Shown piece by piece: positions 46,548 through 55,476 of a stretch of 64,000 nt of DNA. Each line of letters starts with the position of its first letter. Within the stretch, counting starts at the first letter, position 1. The position numbers and the translations under genes are program-made. Below the pieces are notes generated by a model. It was not told where the DNA came from. It did not search any database and worked only from the letters and a program-made list of their open reading frames with translations. Source of the DNA: Roseibium litorale (lineage in GTDB: Bacteria > Pseudomonadota > Alphaproteobacteria > Rhizobiales > Stappiaceae); contig NZ_JACYXI010000001.1 of NCBI RefSeq assembly GCF_014842915.1, forward strand, positions 434,001 through 498,000. Direction: 5' to 3'.

Positions 46548-47681
46548 TTGCGTAAGCAGCTCGAACAATTGGCGCGTATGAAGGAGCCCGAGGCAAGATC
46601 CCGGCTCATCAGAGCGCTGGTTGCCGAGTATGCCCGTTCGGATGGAAAGGAACCGTCCGAAACCGAGCGTGACCTGTTCTCGATGATCGTGCTTTCCGTC
46701 TTTGACCAGCTGGACCGCAGTGCCCGTTATGAGCTGGTCGTACGCCTTGCAAAGACGGACAGGATCAGCACGGCTCTGGCGGACCGCCTCGCCCGTGAAG
46801 ACTATGAGCTGTCCGAGCCTGTCATCGAGTGCTCCCCCATGATCAGCCAGGACACTCTGCGCGCCATAGCGAAAGCTGGCAGCACGCGGCAGAAGATGTC
46901 CATGTGCCACCGGGCCGACCTGAAAGAGGAAATCACTGACACGCTGATCGCCCGCAGCCCGCGGCCCATCGTGCATGCGCTCCTGTCGAACCTTCAGGCG
47001 CCGATTTCGGTCAAGGCCAATCTCGCCTTGCTGATTTTCGCCAACACCGAGGCCGATATTCTGGCAGGCATGGCGCAGCGCGCGCTGCATGATTCCGACT
47101 TTATGGAGACCCAGATGGATATCCTGGAAGCAGGCTGTCCGCTGGTGCCGAAGGCTTTTGAAAATGCCCTGCGCAAGGGTGAACTGGAAAGACTGGCAAA
47201 AGACATCGGTGCACGGGGCGAAGGCATGGACATCACCATCGACGGTGTAACCTATTCCCGCCACGAGGCCAGCGTGCAGATCGCCAGCGGCGAACTTTCC
47301 TTCGATGCCATCCTTCTGACCCTTTGCAAGGAAAGGCGCTTTGATGCAGCGGCCTGGTTGATCGGCCGAAAGATCGGCATGGATCACATCGTCGTTCTGG
47401 AAACCCTGAAGTCAGATTCCGACATTGCTCTGATGATGCTTCTGCTGGAAGCGGAGGTGAGCGATGCCACGTACAAGGACATGATGCGCGAGCGCTGCGC
47501 CTGGCAAGACCGGAACCCGCGCATCATTCCGGACCTCGTTCAACGCTACAAAAGCGAAAGCCGCCGGCGGAAGGCCGCGACGGAAAGAGCTCTTCTTCAG
47601 CAGCAAGCCGCACAGGCTGGCGCGGAACAGCAGAAAAAAACCACCAAGGTTATGCTGCCGCTCGACAGCGCACTGGCCTGA
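46548..47681 (+). CDS. DUF2336 domain protein (HEAT-like)
   Basis: A 377-residue protein of the DUF2336 family, built of repeated helical pairs (LIRALVAEYARSDGKEPSETERDLF, LVVRLAKTDRISTALADRLAREDY) with a basic, Gln-rich C-terminus. The start is TTG at 46548 with AGGA 9 nt upstream; ATG 46578 is the alternative. It is downstream of fliP by 157 nt. DUF2336 genes often lie near flagellar or two-component genes in alphaproteobacteria, but the role is unknown. Confidence 0.82.
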   Translation: MRKQLEQLARMKEPEARSRLIRALVAEYARSDGKEPSETERDLFSMIVLSVFDQLDRSARYELVVRLAKTDRISTALADRLAREDYELSEPVIECSPMISQDTLRAIAKAGSTRQKMSMCHRADLKEEITDTLIARSPRPIVHALLSNLQAPISVKANLALLIFANTEADILAGMAQRALHDSDFMETQMDILEAGCPLVPKAFENALRKGELERLAKDIGARGEGMDITIDGVTYSRHEASVQIASGELSFDAILLTLCKERRFDAAAWLIGRKIGMDHIVVLETLKSDSDIALMMLLLEAEVSDATYKDMMRERCAWQDRNPRIIPDLVQRYKSESRRRKAATERALLQQQAAQAGAEQQKKTTKVMLPLDSALA

Positions 47682-47772
47682 CGCAAGCCCAGGTTCTGGA
47701 CCCTGCTAAACCGCGAGCAAGCATCTTCAGAAAAGCTATCAGAATGAGACTGGCGATACAGCTAGGCAGTGC

Positions 47773-50700
47773 TTAGCCGTTCGATGTAGACGGCTGTCCC
47801 GCAGGCGGGGTGGCATTCATCACCGAACCGGACTCGGCGGACTTGTCCGGTGTCATGTACTGACGCCTGTACTCCTCCATGAACGTGTCCATCTCGTTGA
47901 TGTTGGCCAGCTGATTGGCAACCTGGAGGAACTCCACGCCCTGAACCTCGATCGGGCGTGTCACGACTTCAAAGGCAGCTGAATTCGGGCTGTCTGCCAT
48001 CTTCGCTGCATATTTGGTCTGCAAGCGGTTGAGACTGAGCTGATCGCCGGCCAGGGAATAGGCAATACCAGCCTTCAGGATGTCCTGCTGCTCCCGGGTA
48101 TCCAGCGGGATATTGTCGGACCAGCGCGAGCCATGCATGGCCTCCAGCTGTTCGCCCGCCTCGCGCCAGCTCTGGGCGGACCAGAATGTATCTGCCCGCA
48201 AACGGTCCACGTCTGTACCGCGCATATTACGGACAAGCTCAAGCGCAAGGTCAGGACGGCCACTTGCCGTCAAGGCCCGTGCCTCAACAATGTTGCGCTG
48301 GCGCTCCAGAGTGGAAGGCAGACTGGCCTGACGGGTCACGTTCAGCACGCGCAAGGCCTCTTCAGGCTTTCTGTCTATCAGATAGACCGCGGCCAGATCG
48401 GCAGCCACCTGAGCACGGGCAGCCCCTTTCAGACGGTTGTCCACCTGATGGCGCAAAAGTTCGGTGGCCTGATCCAGCAGCTCCACCTCGACAAGACGTT
48501 TGGCCAGACCACGGACCATTTCATCCCCTTGCCGTCCGATAGGCGTCAGCTCACGGAAGTCATAGAACAGCGACAGAGCCTGAATGGGCGGCATCTGGTC
48601 TGCCTTGCCATCCAGGAACAGAGAGGTGAAAAGACTGTTCATCTCTTCCTGAAGAAGGCGGGTGGTATCCGCATTCGGATCTGCCTGAACCGCAGACTTC
48701 ATCGCCTCGAAGGCAAGCCGGTAGTTACCCGTTTCAGCCTGAAGCTGCGCCAGGAACCGCAAGGTCTTCAGCTCGATTTCGTCCCCGCGCCAGGACGTAG
48801 CCAGACCGGCCAGTTGATCAATGGTGTCGCTGACCGGCAGCTCTCCGTCCCGGTAGCGGATCCTCAGGGCGCGGTACTCGGCTTCCGCCGCTCTCGGCCG
48901 GTCGCTGGACTTAGCCACCAGATCAAAGGCCTTAAGCGCCTCTTCGGAACGTCCGGAGGCATCCGCGATCCGGCCACGCAGAATGTCGTAGCGGGCCGCC
49001 TGCGAAGTGGAAATGTCGCTCGGCTCGATCTCGGCGAGAATACCATTAGCGACGCCAAAGTCATTTGCCTCGACCATGGCCTGAGCAGCGGCAAGATTAA
49101 ACTCTGTCTGGATCGCCCTGGGATAGTTGCCGACCACCGCGCGCCCTCTCGGCATTGCGATACGCGCTGCAGTCCAGTTTCCCATCTGCACTTCGACGAT
49201 GGTCTGCCAGATTGCAGCATCCGGGCTGCTTTTCAGTTCAGGGCGGTTCAGAAACGGGAACGCTTCTTTAGGCCGGCTCGCCAGCGTTTGCGCGGCACCC
49301 ATCATAAGATTGTAGGCGCTGTCTTCCGCGATGGCAGGGTTCTCTTCGATAGCCAGCTTCATGAGGCCAAGGGCTTCCTGGGCGAACTGATGCGCCAGAT
49401 AGAACTTGGCCATTTCCATCAAGGCATTGTTCCGCTGCCCGGCTGTGGCATTGGTCAGATCGGATTCCAGGCGCTGAAGGGTTTCCTGATAGGTCTTAGG
49501 GTCTTCGGTCGACATATTGACGAAGTCGATAAAATCAGGCTGGTTCGGATCGCTAATCGAATTGAGCGCTCCAGTGCCGCCATTCAGATGGCGGTTGGAC
49601 AGAGACAAACCATCCGTTTTCTCGATGATCACATCATCACCGAGGATTTTCATAGTGACGCCGTCGGACTTTACCGCCATCGCGAAGCCCTGAGCCGAAC
49701 TCAGGGCCTCAAGATCAACAAAGTTCTGGGCTTTGAGAAGCCCGCGGGGCGGGCCAAACCCTGTGACAATGGCAATCGTGTCGCCGACGAACGGATCCTG
49801 AATTTCACGGATCTTCTGCGGATCCTTGTAGAGAACACGCAAGACCGAGCCGCCGTCTCCGCGCACATTGCGCTCGAGCCGCAACGGCTTGGAAGGCTCC
49901 AGAACCATGTCGCCGATCACCAGGCTCCAGGCGTTTCCGTCCAGTCCGACAGTTGCCAGCACCGGATCACTGAGATCGATACGAAGCACCTGATAGCCAT
50001 CTTTGGCCTCGGAGGAAATGGCCTTCGCCGACTCGGCCAGAGCGGAGGCGATCCCCCGCGTATCGATCGTCGCATCCGTATCGAAAATCATCCAGACGCT
50101 GTTATTCCGGCGGAAGATAGCGCTCGACACCGGCTCGACAAAGGGAAACTCGACCCGGACCGTGTTGCCGATCCGCCGCGCCTCTGCAGAAACGATGTTT
50201 CTGATCTCCTTGCCGAAATCAGCAGGAGGTTGTTCCGGTGAACGTTGCGCCAACTCCATCGGCAAGTTGCTGCTCGCGCGCCAGGCATCCTGGCCATCCT
50301 GAGAAGAGGTTTCCAGCGGCAGCGGCGGCGGAATATCGTCAGCCTGTGCGGAAGGAACTTCCGGAAGATCAGAAACAGCCGCAGTCTCGCGTTGGGTTCC
50401 TTCGGCCACACTGGGAGGCATGATATCCGCAGGAAGTTGCTTCGGCGGGATCGTTGAGGTCAAATCAACACCGCCTGAGACAGGCGGGGCAGCTTCAGCC
50501 GTCACTTCGGGCGCAGGCATCACATCCGGCTTTGATGGGCTTGAATCAGCCTGCATCTCCAGAGCCGTGGCAGGCGGGATAATAGCTTCAGCCGAACGGG
50601 CAGGCTCCTCAGCCGGCGGTGCTGCGTCCGCTTGCAATATGGCCGGCTCCTCAGGGGCGGAAGGTTCAGCGTCTGCGGTGAGCTCTCCAGCAGGCTCTGG

Positions 50701-51996
50701 AGCCGCGCCAGCCACCGGCTTTGGCCGGGGAACATCGCGCGGCAAACCCGGGACCTCTTGCACGCTTCCCAGACTGTTGTCCACTTCGGCAGGTGCAGCA
50801 TTAACATTCTCCGCCGGCATCTGAGCAGCTGGCGGAACCGCGGGCGCAGCGCTGGCGTCTTCAGGCAGGCTCAACGCAAAGGCGAGCCGTTCCGGCGCGG
50901 GGTTTTCCGGCTCCGAGACAGCCTCAAGCGGAACAGATGCAGCAGATGAGGGCGCCAGAGGATCAGCTAAAGGCATGGATGCCGGCGTGGCCGCAGGCTG
51001 GGGAGGAGCTGCATCCGGCGCCGGGCCATCAACGCGCTGCCCCGGGGCAACCACCAGGCCTTGATGTCCCGGATTGATGGTGACGCTCATCTCTTCATTG
51101 ATCTTCGCGTTCGCCGCATCAATGGGCGTCATGCTCTCCGGTGTAATATCGATCACATAGGTGTCGTCTTCACGGAAGGCACGGATGTCGACGGTAGGGT
51201 CAACACGCATCAGAAACTTGAGCTTCCCTTGATCAAGGAAAGAAGTCGCGTCAATGACCCCTGGCGGCAGATGCGCCCGCAGCTTCGAGATATCGAGCTG
51301 TGCCGGGTGGTTGAAGGTGACCTTGATCAGGTCGTCTTCGCGCACGAAGGCCGTATCGAAGCGGATCGACCAGTCAAAAACTAGCCGCGTGAAAGTCGGA
51401 TGTTCACCGATGTGCAGCTCAACGGTCGGCCCCTCCTGCGCCTTAAGACGCGCCTGCTCAAGGGCGCGCACCTTGCGCATAGCCTCCTCGGCACGCTTGG
51501 CAAGTTCGCGGACCACATCGTCAGGCAAGCCCGGCGGCAGGCCCTGCCAGTTGGAAGGCAGAATGTCGATGAAGAGCTTTTCCCCCGCCTCAAGCGTGTT
51601 GATCTGGAACTGGCTTTTGAGGGCAAAGCGGATGGCGCTGCCATCCGGGTCTCTGCGGGCGATGGAAATGTAATCGGCAAGTTCCAGCGGCACATCATCA
51701 ACGTTGACGTCGACAGGCTCCTCGAAGGAAATGCGCAGCACACCGCCGGTCACGACAGCATCATAGTGGGGCAGAAGCGTCCGGTCCTTGAACGTCAGCA
51801 TAAGGCGGCCATAGCCTTGCGACGGGATAACCGATAGATCAACCGGGTCAAGGGTTTGCGCAAAGGAAACTGAAACCGGAGCGGACAGAAAAAGGGCACA
51901 CGTTACCAATGCGGCCGCAAACGTCCGCTTCACTGCACACCGGGCCCACCGGTGTTTGCCCGTGTGCTGTTCCTGATCCCGAGGGTCTTTCAGCAC
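47773..51996 (-). CDS. Large exported protein with AMIN-like beta domains, Pro/Ala linker and TPR repeats
   Basis: A 1407-residue protein with an N-terminal signal sequence (FAAALVTCALFLSAPVSVSFAQ). Three beta-rich modules resembling AMIN domains follow (for example GYGRLMLTFKDRTLLPHYDA; PTFTRLVFDWSIRFDTAF; and one near residues 600-690). A Pro/Ala-rich linker of about 270 residues (about 320-590) sits between the second and third. The last ~600 residues are helical TPR-like repeats (NALMEMAKFYLAHQFAQEAL, AVYLIDRKPEEALRVL). The GTG start has AAGGA upstream. It ends the fliL-fliM-DUF6468-motE unit. Likely a periplasmic motor- or envelope-associated factor; I do not know a named family. Confidence 0.82.
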   Translation of the reverse strand: MLKDPRDQEQHTGKHRWARCAVKRTFAAALVTCALFLSAPVSVSFAQTLDPVDLSVIPSQGYGRLMLTFKDRTLLPHYDAVVTGGVLRISFEEPVDVNVDDVPLELADYISIARRDPDGSAIRFALKSQFQINTLEAGEKLFIDILPSNWQGLPPGLPDDVVRELAKRAEEAMRKVRALEQARLKAQEGPTVELHIGEHPTFTRLVFDWSIRFDTAFVREDDLIKVTFNHPAQLDISKLRAHLPPGVIDATSFLDQGKLKFLMRVDPTVDIRAFREDDTYVIDITPESMTPIDAANAKINEEMSVTINPGHQGLVVAPGQRVDGPAPDAAPPQPAATPASMPLADPLAPSSAASVPLEAVSEPENPAPERLAFALSLPEDASAAPAVPPAAQMPAENVNAAPAEVDNSLGSVQEVPGLPRDVPRPKPVAGAAPEPAGELTADAEPSAPEEPAILQADAAPPAEEPARSAEAIIPPATALEMQADSSPSKPDVMPAPEVTAEAAPPVSGGVDLTSTIPPKQLPADIMPPSVAEGTQRETAAVSDLPEVPSAQADDIPPPLPLETSSQDGQDAWRASSNLPMELAQRSPEQPPADFGKEIRNIVSAEARRIGNTVRVEFPFVEPVSSAIFRRNNSVWMIFDTDATIDTRGIASALAESAKAISSEAKDGYQVLRIDLSDPVLATVGLDGNAWSLVIGDMVLEPSKPLRLERNVRGDGGSVLRVLYKDPQKIREIQDPFVGDTIAIVTGFGPPRGLLKAQNFVDLEALSSAQGFAMAVKSDGVTMKILGDDVIIEKTDGLSLSNRHLNGGTGALNSISDPNQPDFIDFVNMSTEDPKTYQETLQRLESDLTNATAGQRNNALMEMAKFYLAHQFAQEALGLMKLAIEENPAIAEDSAYNLMMGAAQTLASRPKEAFPFLNRPELKSSPDAAIWQTIVEVQMGNWTAARIAMPRGRAVVGNYPRAIQTEFNLAAAQAMVEANDFGVANGILAEIEPSDISTSQAARYDILRGRIADASGRSEEALKAFDLVAKSSDRPRAAEAEYRALRIRYRDGELPVSDTIDQLAGLATSWRGDEIELKTLRFLAQLQAETGNYRLAFEAMKSAVQADPNADTTRLLQEEMNSLFTSLFLDGKADQMPPIQALSLFYDFRELTPIGRQGDEMVRGLAKRLVEVELLDQATELLRHQVDNRLKGAARAQVAADLAAVYLIDRKPEEALRVLNVTRQASLPSTLERQRNIVEARALTASGRPDLALELVRNMRGTDVDRLRADTFWSAQSWREAGEQLEAMHGSRWSDNIPLDTREQQDILKAGIAYSLAGDQLSLNRLQTKYAAKMADSPNSAAFEVVTRPIEVQGVEFLQVANQLANINEMDTFMEEYRRQYMTPDKSAESGSVMNATPPAGQPSTSNG

Positions 51997-52089
51997 TAAT
52001 GTTGTCCTTCGATGCCACCCAGCACCGCAATCTTAGGCGAACGGACTTAACGCGACCTTACATCGCGGACTCAAAAACCGTGGCAATTC

Positions 52090-52830
52090 TCAATTTGCAC
52101 CGATCTTGGGAAGGTCTTCCGCCCCAGTTGTAACGGCTGAAGCAGGAACTGCTCCGGCATCCGTTGCAATCGCGATGGTCAGACGCTCAGCTGCTTCAGG
52201 AGACATCTTCGCAAGAATATCGGCCATCTTGCGCGGCTTCATCTGCCGCACCACCTTGAGAAGAACCGGAAGGTTCAGCCGGTCAAAAATACGGGCGGCG
52301 TCTTTTGGTTTCATGTTTTCATACATGGTCACCAGCCCTGCTATTTCGCCCTCTTCCTGTTTCTTCTTTTCCTCGACGGCGCTCTCGATCCGCTTCTCAA
52401 GAGTTTTAAGTTCGTCGACACGCTTCTGAACACGCTCTTCAGTCGCCTGCAGCAACTTTTCGCGCAGGTCCAGCTGTCCCTCGTGATCGTCCAGCGTCTT
52501 GCGCCGCTTGCCCAGGCTCTCCAGAACAGCCCGCTCTGCTGCCGAGCCACCAATTTCCATGGAGTCGTTCAGACCCGGAGGGGGGGCCTGCTCTGGAGCC
52601 GAACCGGGAATTGCCGCCTGAGCATCCGGCGGAGTTTGTCCGGCAGGCGCTTCCACAGGAGGCATCTGACCGGCAGCTCCGCCCGGTTCAGTACCCGCAG
52701 ATGTTTCCTGAGCGACCGCTCCGGGAATAGCGCCGCCAACCATGCCCGTTCCCATGACGAATCCAAGCAGCTTCAGCGCCAATAAGGCGCTGGCTGAAAC
52801 GACAAGCATGGGAAGCAGGCGTGGTGTCAT
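52090..52830 (-). CDS. motE: MotE-like flagellar motility protein
   Basis: A 246-residue protein with one N-terminal hydrophobic helix (MLVVSASALLALKLLGFVMG), a Pro/Ala-rich stretch, a coiled coil (LDLREKLLQATEERVQKRVDEL), and a C-terminal domain with the MgtE-N/FliG-like pattern MKPKDAARIFDRLNLPVLLKVVRQMKPRKMADILAKMSPEAAERL. In rhizobia MotE is a chaperone for the periplasmic motor protein MotC. The start overlaps the DUF6468 stop by 4 nt. Confidence 0.85.
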   Translation of the reverse strand: MTPRLLPMLVVSASALLALKLLGFVMGTGMVGGAIPGAVAQETSAGTEPGGAAGQMPPVEAPAGQTPPDAQAAIPGSAPEQAPPPGLNDSMEIGGSAAERAVLESLGKRRKTLDDHEGQLDLREKLLQATEERVQKRVDELKTLEKRIESAVEEKKKQEEGEIAGLVTMYENMKPKDAARIFDRLNLPVLLKVVRQMKPRKMADILAKMSPEAAERLTIAIATDAGAVPASAVTTGAEDLPKIGAN

Positions 52831-53441
52831 GCGGCGGCGCCCTCCGAGCGCTTGCGGAAGCGTTCAAGACGTGCGGTTGCCTCTGCAGCCGCACTGCGGA
52901 TGTCGTCTGTGCTCAAGCCGCGTTTGCGCACCTGGGGGGCAGCAGCGGGAGCCGCCACGCTCTGAACCTGCACGTGCGGTGCCGCGCCATAGGCCTGCTG
53001 CTCATATCCTTGAGCAGATTGCGGCACGGGCTGCTGATAGACTTGGCGTTGAGCCATCATGGCCGCATGGGCAGCAGCTTCGTGGGCAGCAGCATCACGC
53101 TGAGCCGTTGCGCCGCGTACGGTTTCGGCGATCTGGCTGATCCGGTGGAAGATACGCTCCCCTTCCCCGACCTGCTCGGCAAGTTCATGAGAAAGCTTCT
53201 CAGCATCCTGCAACCGCGCGCCCAGAGACCGGTCGGCTTCCGAAGCCGTTGCCTTGAGGCCCAGAATTGCGCGCTCAGCAATCTCGGTTGCCGTCATCAG
53301 CTCAGAAATCGTCGCCCGCAAGGTTTCCTCGTCGGCCCGCAGGCGTTGAAGCCGGTGATTGAGCAGCCAGCAATACCCGATGGTCACGACCAGCAGGACT
53401 GCAACGAGGCCCTCAATGATCATTCCGAGAGGCAGACTCAT
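52827..53441 (-). CDS. DUF6468 membrane-anchored protein in the fliL-fliM unit
   Basis: A 204-residue protein with one N-terminal membrane helix (MIIEGLVAVLLVVTIGYCWLL), a long coiled coil (LRADEETLRATISELMTATEIAERAI), a Gln/Ala-rich linker, and a short C-terminal helix (LSTDDIRSAAAEATARLERF). It matches DUF6468, seen next to fliM in alphaproteobacterial flagellar clusters. Both ends overlap neighbours by 4 nt. The exact role is unknown. Confidence 0.82.
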   Translation of the reverse strand: MSLPLGMIIEGLVAVLLVVTIGYCWLLNHRLQRLRADEETLRATISELMTATEIAERAILGLKATASEADRSLGARLQDAEKLSHELAEQVGEGERIFHRISQIAETVRGATAQRDAAAHEAAAHAAMMAQRQVYQQPVPQSAQGYEQQAYGAAPHVQVQSVAAPAAAPQVRKRGLSTDDIRSAAAEATARLERFRKRSEGAAA

Positions 53442-54670
53442 GGCGACTCCATTTCGCTTTGCATGGCGCGCTCGAATGCCGCGAGGGTCATCTTCGGTTT
53501 GCGCAGATTACGGGATACCCGGATGGCAATCGAATCCTCGACCTTGCCAAGTGTTCCCTCGGTTAATGGTGTGTTACCGCACTTGATCATCACCGGATTG
53601 TCAGCCTCGATGTCGAAGACCAGGGTCTGGCCCACGTCAAGGCTGAGAATACGGCCAAGCGGCAGATGCGTTTCGTAGAGAACAGCGTCCACTTCCACTT
53701 CCGCCGAGAAGATCTCGGTGGCCAAGTGACCTTCCCAGATCGGATCGCGGCCGAACTTTTCCCCCATGAACATCTGGAGCAGCAGATCACGGATCGGCTC
53801 CAGGGTTGCATAGGGCATCATGATCTCGACCGTGCCGCCCCGGTCTTCCATGTCGATCCGCAGCTCGACAAGGATTGCCGCATTGGCCGGACGGGAGATC
53901 GCCGCAAAGCGCGGGTTCGTTTCCAGGCGTTCAAGATTGAAATGTACTGGAGACAGCGGCGAGAAAGCGGACTCCATATCCTGCAGGATCAGCGCGACCA
54001 TCTGCTGGACCAGGTTGGTTTCAATCGTCGTATAGGGGCGCCCTTCGACGCGCACCGCCGTGGTCCCGCGGCCACCGCCGAGAAGCACATCGATGATCGA
54101 GTAGATCAGGCTCGACTCAACCGTGATCAGACCAAAGCCATCCCACTCCTCAGCCTTGAACACACCGAGAATGGCCGGCAGAGGAATCGAGTTCAGATAA
54201 TCCCCGAAACGGACCGAGCTGATGGAATCCAGGGACACTTCCACATTGTCGGAGGTGAAATTGCGCAAGGACGTCGTCGTCAGACGGACAAGCCGGTCGA
54301 ATACGATTTCCAGCATCGGCAGGCGTTCGTAAGACACCATGGCCGAGTTGATCAGCGCCCGGATCCCACTCTGGTCGCCAGCAATCGTGTCCTCGATGTT
54401 GAAGCCGAGGAGGTTGTCGATTTCTTCCTGATTCAGGACGCGGTCCGCGCCCCGGGTGGCGTTTTCCAGATCCGGCTCGCTGTCGTCGATCATGGCAGCC
54501 CACTGGGCAGCCATATCATCCGCACCGCCCGCGCCCTGCTCTTCCAGAGCAGCACCCCAGGCTGCAGCTAGATCGTCATCGTCCGAACTCCCGGCGCCCT
54601 GCTCGGCAAGAGCGGCCCCCCAGGCATCGGCGATGTCCTCATCGGACAGGTCGTCGTCGTCGTCAGTCAT
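53438..54670 (-). CDS. fliM: Flagellar motor switch protein FliM with repeated N-terminal acidic motif
   Basis: A switch-complex protein of the C-ring. The 410-residue protein has the middle domain (ALINSAMVSYERLPMLEIVFDRLVR; SSLIYSIIDVLLGGGRG) and C-terminal SpoA region (VGQTLVFDIEADNPVMIKCGN). The familiar LNQEEIDNLLG segment is present near residue 79. In front of it lie three acidic/aromatic repeats of D-x2-A-x2-W-x-A-A at about residues 12-27, 33-48 and 52-63 (Trp17, Trp38, Trp57). These are not standard for FliM. The gene is followed by a 4-nt overlap with DUF6468. Confidence 0.95.
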   Translation of the reverse strand: MTDDDDDLSDEDIADAWGAALAEQGAGSSDDDDLAAAWGAALEEQGAGGADDMAAQWAAMIDDSEPDLENATRGADRVLNQEEIDNLLGFNIEDTIAGDQSGIRALINSAMVSYERLPMLEIVFDRLVRLTTTSLRNFTSDNVEVSLDSISSVRFGDYLNSIPLPAILGVFKAEEWDGFGLITVESSLIYSIIDVLLGGGRGTTAVRVEGRPYTTIETNLVQQMVALILQDMESAFSPLSPVHFNLERLETNPRFAAISRPANAAILVELRIDMEDRGGTVEIMMPYATLEPIRDLLLQMFMGEKFGRDPIWEGHLATEIFSAEVEVDAVLYETHLPLGRILSLDVGQTLVFDIEADNPVMIKCGNTPLTEGTLGKVEDSIAIRVSRNLRKPKMTLAAFERAMQSEMESP

Positions 54671-54691
54671 TCAACATCACCATCACATGAC

Positions 54692-55201
54692 CTACTGAAC
54701 GAGGATTTCCTTGAACAGGACACCCTCGACCTTGGCCGGATAGACAGACAGATTGATACGCCTGAGCAATTCTTCCTTCAGGCGGAACAGACCGGCAGAT
54801 CCTTCGAGATCTGCGGGACGAAGCTCTCTCAGATAAATCTGGAAAGCATCGAGAATGCGCGGCAGATAGGGCTCGATCTGCGAGATCATGTCCTTGTCCC
54901 GCACTTCCAGGGCAATTCTCACCTTGAGATAAGTACCCCGGCCATCGGTCGCCAAATTCACTGTCATTTCCGGCAGGTCGTAGAACACTGCCGGTTTAGG
55001 CGCTTCAGGCGCCGGGCCTCCGGCGGGATCGGTCTGCGGGGCTGACGAACCGCCCGACATCAGGAAGTAGTAGGCTCCACCAGCAGCAGCCAGCAGCACG
55101 GCGAGACCAATGCCGCCGAACAGGATCAGCTTTTTCTTTTTCCCACCGCCGCCATCGCCTTCTTCCGCGCCTTCGTCGGCTGCTGCGTCTTCATCAGCCA
55201 T
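54692..55201 (-). CDS. fliL: Flagellar basal body-associated protein FliL
   Basis: A 169-residue stator-supporting protein. An acidic N-terminal tail (MADEDAAADEGAEEGDGGGG) and KKKK precede a membrane helix (LILFGGIGLAVLLAAAGGAYYF), a Pro/Ala linker, and the FliL domain (VFYDLPEMTVNLATDGRGTYLKVRIALEV, ending GVLFKEILVQ). ATG 55201 is the best start. It heads the leftward unit fliL-fliM-DUF6468-motE. Confidence 0.93.
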   Translation of the reverse strand: MADEDAAADEGAEEGDGGGGKKKKLILFGGIGLAVLLAAAGGAYYFLMSGGSSAPQTDPAGGPAPEAPKPAVFYDLPEMTVNLATDGRGTYLKVRIALEVRDKDMISQIEPYLPRILDAFQIYLRELRPADLEGSAGLFRLKEELLRRINLSVYPAKVEGVLFKEILVQ

Positions 55202-55259
55202 CAAACAACCCCAGTGCCCGACGCGTCTGCACGCGTATTAACTTTTAAAGAGTCAATGG

Positions 55260-55286
55260 TTAACGAATGGTTACCAAACCGTTAAC
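55260..55286. promoter_or_regulatory. Array of three CtrA-type half sites between fliL and flgF
   Basis: TTAA-CGAATGG-TTAC-CAAACCG-TTAAC places three half sites with exact 7-nt spacers, giving two overlapping CtrA-like sites, in the divergent region about 60 bp from the fliL start. Such an arrangement is typical of CtrA-controlled early flagellar promoters. Confidence 0.65.
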
Positions 55287-55394
55287 ACCCCCGACTCGGC
55301 AATTATTGCCATGTGGTTAATATCTGCCGGAAACTCCTGCCGAGCGCACTTGTCAGTTTCCGCTTTTGCCCAGATTTTTCAGCGATTTAAAAAC

Positions 55395-55410
55395 TGGCAC
55401 GGTATGTGCT
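55395..55410 (+). promoter_or_regulatory. Sigma-54-like promoter of flgF
   Basis: TGGCAC-GGTAT-GTGCT fits the -24/-12 sigma-54 element TGGCAC-N5-TTGCW with a single mismatch in the -12 half (GTGCT for TTGCW; GG and GC kept at canonical spacing). It lies 67-82 bp upstream of the flgF start. Confidence 0.6.
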
Positions 55411-55476
55411 GTTAACCATAGCGAGCCGGCGTTCTGGGGAGTTCGGCGGCTCACCGGGGAGCAAAAGGAAGTTAAT

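Noticed and set aside
48133..50241. A 702-codon open frame opposite the large TPR protein gene
   Set aside because: Its composition is that of a codon-bias shadow, and the minus-strand gene is coupled to the motE unit.
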